DNA from: Kmv42 sp040757455
Lineage (GTDB): Bacteria; Nitrospirota; Thermodesulfovibrionia; Thermodesulfovibrionales; SM23-35
Length of the DNA stretch: 16,835 nt
Direction: 5' to 3'
Assembly: GCA_040757455.1 (NCBI GenBank)
Contig: JBFLXE010000049.1
Location: forward strand, 1-16,835
The position numbers were made by a program, and so were the translations under genes. Below, piece by piece: positions 7,435 to 13,642 of this stretch. Position 1 is the stretch's first letter. The number at the start of each line of letters is the position of its first letter. The notes beneath the pieces are model-generated. The model was not told the DNA's origin. It ran no database searches and saw only the letters and a program-made list of their open reading frames with translations.

Positions 7435-8025
7435 ATGAAAAGCTTTGAGGATGTAGTTGATTTTCACGGACATGTATGTCCCGGACTCGCCCTGGGTTAC
7501 AGGGTGTCGTTATTAGCGATAAAAGAATTGGGTGAAAGCGCATCTGATGAAGAGCTTGCTGCAATTGTCGAGAATGACTCATGTGCGGTCGATGCAGTGC
7601 AGGTGATGACGGGATGCACGTTCGGCAAGGGGAATCTTATTTTCAAAGATTATGGAAAGCAGGTGTATACCTTTATCAAAAGGCCATCAGGTATGGGATT
7701 GAGAGTTTCCATTAAGTGGGTTCCTCCTGAAGAGACAGAGCAAGAGAAGAGCATGTGGGATCGATATATGAAAGGGGACCATTCCGAGGAGGTAGTCAGA
7801 GTCGTCCATGACAGGAGAGCAAGGAAGACAGAGGCGATACTGAGTGCAAATGATGATGAAATTTTTAACGTCGTGAAGGGCAAAATGGATCCGCCTCCGG
7901 AAGCAAAAATTTATCCGAGTCTGAGATGCGCCATCTGCGATGAAAAAGTGATGGAGTCGAGGGCAAGGGTAAAAGACGGAAAGATTGTGTGTATTCCATG
8001 TTTTGAAGGAAGAAACATGAAATGA
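7435..8025 (+). CDS. FmdE-like protein with C-terminal zinc ribbon
   Basis: A 196-residue protein of the FmdE/FwdE family, named after subunit E of formylmethanofuran dehydrogenase in methanogens. The N-terminal FmdE domain (about 5-140) shows FHGHVCPGLALGYR (10-23) with H11, H13 and C15, plus NDSCAVDAVQVMTGCTFGKGN (47-67, with C50 and C61), the probable metal-binding set. A C-terminal zinc-ribbon follows with CAIC (165-168) and CIPC (186-189). Members in bacteria without methanogenesis are of unknown function; links to molybdenum or tungsten enzyme metabolism have been proposed, and none is shown by this context. It is the first gene of an operon with argB and mtgA; its stop overlaps the argB start (ATGA). 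Confidence 0.85.
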   Translation: MKSFEDVVDFHGHVCPGLALGYRVSLLAIKELGESASDEELAAIVENDSCAVDAVQVMTGCTFGKGNLIFKDYGKQVYTFIKRPSGMGLRVSIKWVPPEETEQEKSMWDRYMKGDHSEEVVRVVHDRRARKTEAILSANDDEIFNVVKGKMDPPPEAKIYPSLRCAICDEKVMESRARVKDGKIVCIPCFEGRNMK

Positions 8026-8900
8026 AAGATATCATTTCAAAAGCAGAGGTTCTAATAGAGGCACTTCCCTACATCAGAAATTTTTACGGCAAAACCTTTG
8101 TTGTCAAGTATGGAGGATCGGCGCAGAAGGTGGATGACCTGAAGAAATCCTTTGCAATGGATATCGTCATGCTCAACTTCATCGGTATCAGAACCGCAAT
8201 CGTCCACGGCGGCGGACCGAAGGTATCTACCATGATGGAAAAAATGGGAAAAAAGCCAAAATTTATTGAGGGTCAGCGGGTGACTGACGAAGAGACGATG
8301 GATATTGTGGAGATGGTGCTCGGTGGTCTTGTCAATAAAGAGATTGTCTCCCTCATCAATAATCTTGGGGGAAAGGCAGTGGGCCTGAGCGGCAAGGACG
8401 GCAGCCTCATCAAGGCGAAAAAAAAGATTATCAAAAAGTCATTAGAAAGGGGTGGTGATGAGATAATAGACATTGGCCTTGTCGGAGAAATAACCGACAT
8501 TGATCCACACATATTGGTTTCTCTCGAAAAAGAGGGTTTCATCCCTGTAATCTCGCCGATAGGAGTTGGACCAAAAGGAGAAACCCTGAACATCAATGCC
8601 GACCATGTAGCCGCTGCTATCGCATCCGGCATAAACGCGGAGAAGCTGATACTCCTGACCGATGTGCCCGGCATAATGAATAAGAATGGCAAAATTGTAT
8701 CTACACTTACGAAAAAGCAGGCGAAGAGGCTGATCGGAGACGGTACGATCGCTGGTGGCATGCTTCCCAAAGTCCACGCATGCCTTGATGCTATCGAAAG
8801 CGGAGTCGCAAAAACACATATAATTGATGGCAGGATTCCACATTGCATGCTCCTCGAAATATTCACAAAAGAAGGTATTGGCACGGAAATCAGGAAATAA
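8022..8900 (+). CDS. argB: acetylglutamate kinase
   Basis: Phosphorylates N-acetylglutamate, the second step of arginine synthesis, in the cytoplasm. At 292 residues it has the full amino-acid-kinase fold: KYGGSA (29-34), VHGGGPKVS (61-69), GQRVTD (84-89), GLSGKDG (121-127), NINADHVAAAIA and the later LLTDVPGI and GTIAGGMLPKV. The N-terminal helix ahead of the first strand (about residues 1-22, with EALPYI) and the C-terminal IGTEI are features of the hexameric, arginine-inhibited class, so feedback inhibition is likely. The ATG overlaps the previous stop by 4 nt with GAAGGAAG just upstream. No other arginine gene is nearby. Confidence 0.96.
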   Translation: MKDIISKAEVLIEALPYIRNFYGKTFVVKYGGSAQKVDDLKKSFAMDIVMLNFIGIRTAIVHGGGPKVSTMMEKMGKKPKFIEGQRVTDEETMDIVEMVLGGLVNKEIVSLINNLGGKAVGLSGKDGSLIKAKKKIIKKSLERGGDEIIDIGLVGEITDIDPHILVSLEKEGFIPVISPIGVGPKGETLNINADHVAAAIASGINAEKLILLTDVPGIMNKNGKIVSTLTKKQAKRLIGDGTIAGGMLPKVHACLDAIESGVAKTHIIDGRIPHCMLLEIFTKEGIGTEIRK

Positions 8901-9735
8901 GCGTCTTTTCGTAATTCTTTTAATTTCAATTTTCGGACTCGCGCTTTATTTATTTTTATTCCCCGATGTAACGAGGCTCAAAAAAGAAAATCCCGGGAAG
9001 ACTTCCTTTATGAAGTACAGAGAGGAGGAGTGGCGGCATCAGGGAAAGAAATATAAAATCCGGCAAAAATGGGTACCTCTCTCACAGATATCTCCTTATC
9101 TCAAAAAAGCAGTGATTATTGCAGAGGATGATAAATTCTGGAGCCATGAAGGGTTTGACTATGAGGCGATACAGCAGGCCATCGAAGAAGATATAAAGGC
9201 ACGCCGGTTCAAGCTCGGAGGCAGCACGATAAGCCAGCAGCTGGCAAAAAATCTCTATCTCTCTCCTGCAAAAAATCCTTTAAGAAAGATAAGAGAAGCA
9301 ATCCTCACGTGGAAAATTGAAAGGACTCTGAGCAAAAGAAGAATACTCGAGATTTACCTAAACGTTGTTGAGTGGGGAGACAGGGGTATCTTTGGTGCAG
9401 AGATGGCATCGAGACACTATTACGGAAAATCTGCAGCCGATCTAACGCCCGAAGAGGCGGCAAGACTGTCTGCGGTGCTGCCGAACCCGAGGAAATACAA
9501 TCCTCTCGGCCGCAGCAGATACGTGACTCACCGCGCTAATCTCGTCTATAAAATTATGGTTAGACGCGGTATCGTAATACCGGAATATGAAGAAATTCAG
9601 GAAGAGATTGAAGGTGATGCAGAAGCTGAAAATGAAGCGGATACAGAAATAACTCAAGAAACAGAATCTATTCTTGAAACAGAAGAACTTCCGGAAGCTG
9701 AATTAAGCACTGATACAGAAACGCAAGAGGAGTAA
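8878..9735 (+). CDS. mtgA: monofunctional peptidoglycan transglycosylase MtgA
   Basis: A GT51 enzyme that polymerises lipid II into glycan strands at the outer face of the inner membrane. From a TTG at 8878 it has 285 residues: one membrane anchor (about 10-28), then the GT51 domain (about 60-235) with AEDDKFWSHEGFD (82-94; catalytic Glu at 83), GGSTISQQLAKNL (114-126) and KRRILEIYLNVVEWG (153-167). No transpeptidase domain follows. The frame is open upstream to 8824 (TTG) or 8827 (ATG), but that part overlays conserved argB codons and encodes nothing typical, so I prefer 8878; the start is uncertain. The C-terminal 50 residues (about 236-285) are very rich in Glu, Asp and Thr, an unusual acidic tail. 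The gene overlaps argB by 23 nt. Confidence 0.9.
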   Translation: MARKSGNKRLFVILLISIFGLALYLFLFPDVTRLKKENPGKTSFMKYREEEWRHQGKKYKIRQKWVPLSQISPYLKKAVIIAEDDKFWSHEGFDYEAIQQAIEEDIKARRFKLGGSTISQQLAKNLYLSPAKNPLRKIREAILTWKIERTLSKRRILEIYLNVVEWGDRGIFGAEMASRHYYGKSAADLTPEEAARLSAVLPNPRKYNPLGRSRYVTHRANLVYKIMVRRGIVIPEYEEIQEEIEGDAEAENEADTEITQETESILETEELPEAELSTDTETQEE

Positions 9736-10065
9736 AATTAGCTGAAAAAGACAGGATTTGACCTGGCAAGAAGATTCAGAACAGAAGCGGCTTGAATTTG
9801 GCGAGAACTGTAGTAAGAGATGACATTGAAACGCGGTCGACAATCTTTATCTTTCGAGCCTGCCAGTCTCCATCCTTATTAGGGAATCAAGGATTTCTAT
9901 TAGTATTAATTATGCCTTAAAAATATATGATATTTTAGCAAATTCATTTATTTAAGACTACGCTAATGAACCTTCTCTCAATATTTTCGAAAATAATCCA
10001 AAAAAGGTAGAGCCTTTGTTGACTCTACCTTTCTGCAAACCCTATAATTTAAAAGACCACTAAAA
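9736..10065. other. 330-nt intergenic region without recognisable gene
   Basis: No open frame of useful length or recognisable protein remnant is seen on either strand. The left part (to about 9890) has base composition like neighbouring genes but is broken by stops. The right part is AT-rich with a short AAAATAT/ATATTTT inverted repeat near 9916-9933. The only supported element is the terminator at 10003-10032. Confidence 0.5.
9997..10032 (-). terminator. rho-independent terminator for the cupin gene
   Basis: A perfect 10-bp stem, AAAGGTAGAG (10003-10012) with CTCTACCTTT (10023-10032), encloses a 10-nt loop. Read on the - strand, the stem is followed directly by a run of T (continuing through about 10001). 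It lies 34 nt past the cupin stop codon. It could also stop some + strand transcripts from mtgA, although the T-run there is shorter. Confidence 0.8.
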
Positions 10066-10461
10066 TTATTCAGTAGTCTTTCCGTCAAAGTGTTCATCAT
10101 CAGCCATGGCATCAGCTTTGGTTTTGTGAATAACGCCATCTCTGTGTTCTGGCGGTGAATAGATTGTATAGAGCTTCATCTCTTCATCCCTTGAGGTATT
10201 AATGATGTTGTGTCTGGTGCCCGAAGGAATAACAACAGCGTAATCATCCTTAATCTTGTGTTCTACGTTGTCCAGAACCGCCTTTCCTTTTCCTTTTTCA
10301 ATACGAATGAATTGATCGAGATCATGCACTTCTTCGCCAATCTCCTCACCTGGCTTCAATGACATTACCACTAACTGGCTGTTTCTTGCGGTATACAGCA
10401 CTTTGCGAAAATTATTATTTCCCTTCGTTGCCTTCTCGATATCGACTACATATCCCTTCAC
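10066..10461 (-). CDS. small single-domain cupin protein
   Basis: A 131-residue cupin. Motif 1 is degenerate: PGEEIGEEVHDLDQFIRIEKG (37-57), with E44, H46 and Q50 in place of the usual HxH and Glu; motif 2 is IPSGTRHNIIN (78-88), giving H84. H46, Q50 and H84 are the plausible metal ligands. The C-terminal part (YSPPEHRDGVIHKTKADA, then DDEHFDGKTTE) looks like a conserved signature of a widespread cupin subgroup rather than a random tail; this is from memory of the family. Substrate unknown. The GTG start follows a strong AGGAGGAGA site, and a terminator lies just downstream, so it is probably its own transcript or the end of the acpS unit. A TGTTAACA palindrome at about 10518-10525 lies upstream. 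Confidence 0.85.
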   Translation of the reverse strand: MKGYVVDIEKATKGNNNFRKVLYTARNSQLVVMSLKPGEEIGEEVHDLDQFIRIEKGKGKAVLDNVEHKIKDDYAVVIPSGTRHNIINTSRDEEMKLYTIYSPPEHRDGVIHKTKADAMADDEHFDGKTTE

Positions 10462-10561
10462 ATTCTCCTCCTTTCTTGAACCGAAATCTTCGACTAAAAA
10501 ATAAAAATATTCACAACTATGTTAACAGTCACAAACTTGAACTCGCAGGTGACGAATCCTC

Positions 10562-10804
10562 TTATTTATTCAATTTTTTAGTTATATAAATTCGAAGAGG
10601 ACATTGACAAAGATACGTAAGACCAAAAGGAAATGAGAATTTGCACTCATACGGTTTCCTTTCTAAACACTCAAGGAATGATTCAATGCCAATATCTTTT
10701 GCCCGGCAGAGAATATTAAATCCAGATTTATAACATTTGAAATCTTTCGGGCATCTAATTTCACCGATGATTTCTTTTATTTCCTTTTCATGTTCTTTTG
10801 ACAT
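10562..10804 (-). CDS. conserved-type small cysteine-rich protein, function unknown
   Basis: An 80-residue soluble protein with seven cysteines at 18, 24, 33, 46, 54, 66 and 68. Notable stretches are CPKDFKCYKSGF (18-29), SFLECLERKP (42-51) and CQCPLRIYITKKL (66-78). No signal peptide or membrane helix is seen. The spacing suggests metal or Fe-S binding, or a structural zinc, but no named family comes to mind; I have the impression that similar short proteins occur in other anaerobes. The ATG at 10802-10804 has only a weak TAGG ribosome site. It sits between acpS and the cupin, all on the - strand, with about 88 and 100 nt gaps. Confidence 0.7.
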   Translation of the reverse strand: MSKEHEKEIKEIIGEIRCPKDFKCYKSGFNILCRAKDIGIESFLECLERKPYECKFSFPFGLTYLCQCPLRIYITKKLNK

Positions 10805-10892
10805 ATGCCTACTGTCTCAAATTTATAATTTTATTTTAAAAGATGAATATTAAATAATAAAGACCTATCTCATCCCTGCATCTGGATAATAA

Positions 10893-11267
10893 TTAATCTT
10901 GCTCCAGAACCACACATGCAACGCCATAGTCATGCTCATGACTCAGACTAAGATGAATTTTTCTAACCGCATTTGTCTTTAAATAGTCACCAAGTCTCCC
11001 ATTGACTGTTAAAAATGGTTCTCCAGTGTCCCTGTTCATAATCTCTATTTCGGTTAAAGAGATAGGCACCTTTGAGCCAGCAGCTTTTATGAGAGCTTCT
11101 TTAGCAGCGAAACGAACAGCGAGCGAAAGATATGGATTCCTTTTTATGTAACAATAAGATATTTCAGTCTCTGTGAATACTCGTCTCAGAAATTTCGTGC
11201 CCCATCTCTCAACGACCTCTTTCATTCGTTCAACTTTGACTAAATCTATACCAATTCCGTATATCAT
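10893..11267 (-). CDS. acpS: holo-[acyl-carrier-protein] synthase
   Basis: Transfers 4'-phosphopantetheine from CoA to apo-ACP, activating fatty acid synthesis. The length of 124 residues is normal for the small trimeric AcpS class. GIGIDLVKVER (4-14) carries the Mg2+ ligand D8, and RFAAKEALIKA (52-62) carries E57. The typical SLSHEHDYGVA follows near the C-terminus. The ATG at 11265-11267 lacks a clear ribosome site. In many bacteria acpS sits directly beside nnr; here the two are about 9 kb apart on opposite strands, which is a rearrangement of a common order. Confidence 0.94.
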   Translation of the reverse strand: MIYGIGIDLVKVERMKEVVERWGTKFLRRVFTETEISYCYIKRNPYLSLAVRFAAKEALIKAAGSKVPISLTEIEIMNRDTGEPFLTVNGRLGDYLKTNAVRKIHLSLSHEHDYGVACVVLEQD

Positions 11268-11442
11268 ACAAGTAAGCTAATCATAAACCTTATCCTAAAA
11301 GAGTTTCAAGCTCTCGCTGCAATGTTTACAGGCATTTCGGTAATTTTGTATTCTGAAGAAATCATACGTGACTAAAGATATGGATCCCTGCGAAAAAAAT
11401 GACACAGTCTGCCAGGACGAATAGGTAGCCCGCTTCTGCCTA

Positions 11443-11451
11443 TGATAAAAT
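11443..11451 (+). promoter_or_regulatory. extended -10 of lptF
   Basis: TGATAAAAT fits TGnTAtAAT. It ends 12 nt before the lptF ATG at 11464, so the leader would be only about 5-6 nt, and no Shine-Dalgarno sequence is present. Same form as the boxes before cstA and the GH57 gene. Confidence 0.45.
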
Positions 11452-11463
11452 ATCTATATTTTC

Positions 11464-12531
11464 ATGAAAGTAATTCACAAATCTGTCATAAAAGAATTGG
11501 TAGCGACATTTATTTTGTGTCTCGTGGCCCTCAACTTTGTTCTGATGATGGAGAAGCTTTTGAGGTTGAGCAGGTTCTTATCCGGCATGGGCACCTCAAT
11601 AGTGGATATGGTCAGAATCATCCTTTATTTACAACCTCAGTTACTCCCGCTTACTATTCCGATGGCTCTGTTGCTCTCCACGCTCCTTGTTTATGGACGT
11701 CTGCATCTTGACAATGAGATCGTCATTTTAAGGAATTGCGGTGTGAATTTCCTGGGCATCTCGCTACCTGTCGCGCATTTAGGTGCTTTATGTTTCCTCT
11801 TCAACATTGCGTGTAGTTTCTATATAGGTCCTCAAAGCAGTATCAAACTCAGAGAAGAGATCGCGCGCATCATAAAAGTCAGGACACCGCTTGCAATTGA
11901 GGAGGGGACGTTTAATTCTTCATTCAAGAACGCCACAATCTTTGTGAAAGAAAAAGATCCGGACGGCGATCTCAGGAAAATCTTTATATACGACGACCAG
12001 AACAAAGACGAACCGAGGGTGCTTATGGCCAGAGAAGGAGAAATCCACGTGGAAGAAGATTTTCATATTAACCTCTGTCTCAAAGACGGCTACATCAATG
12101 TCGTCCAGGGAAGCACCATGACAGAGGTTTTTTTCAGCAAATATAATATGATCCTGGGGCTTGAGTCTGACACTCCCTCTAAAAAAAATGCCGAGCTCAC
12201 TCCTTTTGAACTTATGGAGAAAATAGACAAAAATAACAGGTATAAGGCCTCTGTCACATATCTTGAACTTCACAGAAGACTTTCACTGCCATTTCTCTGC
12301 ATTATCCTCATTTTTTTCGGGCCTCCTCTGGCCATGATGGCGGGCAGATCCGGAAGGCTCGGGGGATTGACTCTTGGACTGGCTGTATTCACAATCTACT
12401 ACATGCTTCTCATTTATGGCGAAAATCTTGTAAAGGCGAATAAAATAGAGCACTATGTAGGAGCCTGGACGCCTTCTCTTCTCATGGGAGTGGTAACCTT
12501 TTTCATGTTCAGAAAAGAATATTTGAAATGA
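11464..12531 (+). CDS. lptF: LPS export ABC transporter permease LptF
   Basis: A YjgP/YjgQ-family inner-membrane permease, 355 residues. With LptG and the LptB ATPase it extracts lipopolysaccharide from the inner membrane and passes it to LptC/LptA. Three membrane segments come first (about 12-32, 52-80 and 97-120), then a periplasmic beta-jellyroll domain (about 125-255), then three more segments in the last 90 residues. Assignment as LptF rather than LptG rests on being first in the pair and on similarity of layout, so the two could be swapped. The last 4 nt overlap the lptG start (ATGA). Confidence 0.9.
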   Translation: MKVIHKSVIKELVATFILCLVALNFVLMMEKLLRLSRFLSGMGTSIVDMVRIILYLQPQLLPLTIPMALLLSTLLVYGRLHLDNEIVILRNCGVNFLGISLPVAHLGALCFLFNIACSFYIGPQSSIKLREEIARIIKVRTPLAIEEGTFNSSFKNATIFVKEKDPDGDLRKIFIYDDQNKDEPRVLMAREGEIHVEEDFHINLCLKDGYINVVQGSTMTEVFFSKYNMILGLESDTPSKKNAELTPFELMEKIDKNNRYKASVTYLELHRRLSLPFLCIILIFFGPPLAMMAGRSGRLGGLTLGLAVFTIYYMLLIYGENLVKANKIEHYVGAWTPSLLMGVVTFFMFRKEYLK

Positions 12532-13607
12532 GGATAGTCCGGAGATATTACGTAAAGGAATTCTTAAAGGTTCTCGGCATCACGGCTATCGGCCTTTCTC
12601 TTATATTCGGTCTATTGGATCTCATAGACAAGATAGACGATCTTATGCCCCGCAAGCCATCGGTAGCGCAGTTTTTTCTGTACATCATCTATAGCCTTCC
12701 CAAGTATCTTTATTATCTGTTGCCGATGTCATTACTTATCTGCAGTCTATTCATATTCAGTCAGGCTTCGCGAAATAAGGAGCTTGTGGCGATCAGGTGC
12801 GCAGGCGGAAGACTGACGAAACTTTTTCATCCATTCATAATTCTGGGATTGGTCTCAAGTCTTTTGGGTTTTTTCATGGGAGAAATAGTAACACCCGCTT
12901 TTTCCGAAAGGAACCGGGAATTGAGAAGCGCCCTGAAAAGCAAAGGTGGAAAACTCAAAATGAAAGAAGGAACTATCTGGCTAAAAGGCAAAGATGGGTC
13001 CTTGATAAGATTAGGACTTTATATCCCTGACGAGGAGTATGCCAGTGAAATCAGCGTATTCGTACTCGGCGAATCTGTTGTCAAAGAGAGGATAGAGGCA
13101 GAAGCTGCAGAATGGGTTCAGCATTCGCAGTCTGAAGGCGTATGGAAATTCAAAAATGCGAATATATATGACATGGATAGTGGGAAGGTGCGGAAACTGC
13201 ATGAGATGGATTATGCGTATTTAGAGGCTCCTGATTTTTTCAGCGAACAAATAAAGAAACCTGATGAAATGGGATTATTTGAGCTTTTTGACTATTCAGA
13301 AAGACTCAAGGCTGCCGGGTTTAATAACCCTAAACTGAGTGTTGATATCAGTTCAAAGATATCTTATCCTTTTACCAACTTCTTCATGCTGATGCTCGGT
13401 ATTTCTCTCTCGGTATGTTCGACCGTTCGGGGAGGCCTTTTTGCAACCGGTCTCGGTCTTTTTTTAAGCTTCATTTACTGGCTCGGTTATACTTTTATGC
13501 TTTCTATGGGTTATGCAGGAATAATCCCAGCGGCTGCGGCAACGTGGACCGTTCCGCTCGCATTCGGAATTGTCGCATTTTATTTTTTCTGGAAGATGCC
13601 CGTGTGA
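12528..13607 (+). CDS. lptG: LPS export ABC transporter permease LptG
   Basis: The partner of LptF, 359 residues, with the same plan: N-terminal MRIVRRYYVKEFLK and a membrane segment at about 15-33, two more segments before residue 120, a periplasmic jellyroll (about 130-260), and three C-terminal segments ending in YFFWKMPV. NKELVAIRCAGG (86-97) after the second segment is the conserved cytoplasmic coupling-helix region of the family. Presence of the pair implies an outer membrane containing LPS or a similar lipid. No lptA, lptB or lptC is nearby. Confidence 0.9.
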   Translation: MRIVRRYYVKEFLKVLGITAIGLSLIFGLLDLIDKIDDLMPRKPSVAQFFLYIIYSLPKYLYYLLPMSLLICSLFIFSQASRNKELVAIRCAGGRLTKLFHPFIILGLVSSLLGFFMGEIVTPAFSERNRELRSALKSKGGKLKMKEGTIWLKGKDGSLIRLGLYIPDEEYASEISVFVLGESVVKERIEAEAAEWVQHSQSEGVWKFKNANIYDMDSGKVRKLHEMDYAYLEAPDFFSEQIKKPDEMGLFELFDYSERLKAAGFNNPKLSVDISSKISYPFTNFFMLMLGISLSVCSTVRGGLFATGLGLFLSFIYWLGYTFMLSMGYAGIIPAAAATWTVPLAFGIVAFYFFWKMPV

Positions 13608-13627
13608 TTTTATAGGCGGAAATTTTA

Positions 13628-13636
13628 TGCTAAAAT
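13628..13636 (+). promoter_or_regulatory. extended -10 of GH57 gene, probably leaderless
   Basis: TGCTAAAAT matches TGnTAtAAT and ends 6 nt before the ATG at 13643. No Shine-Dalgarno sequence fits in the remaining GTTCAA. Transcription is therefore expected to begin at or next to the start codon. Confidence 0.5.
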
Positions 13637-13642
13637 GTTCAA

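Noticed and set aside
9736..9890. Possible decayed gene after mtgA
   Set aside because: Composition hints at former coding DNA, but no frame gives a protein fragment I can match.
10528..10553. GTCAC...GTGAC inverted repeat between the cupin and Cys-rich genes
   Set aside because: Five-base stem with a 16-nt loop and no T-run; too weak to call a terminator or operator.
11321..11423. Two micro-frames upstream of lptF, 14-17 codons, one with two Cys
   Set aside because: Too short, no ribosome sites, and no sign of a leader-peptide attenuator nearby.
11442..11711. 89-residue open frame overlapping the start of lptF
   Set aside because: Out of frame with the clear LptF protein and no motif; the lptF frame has the membrane-protein pattern.
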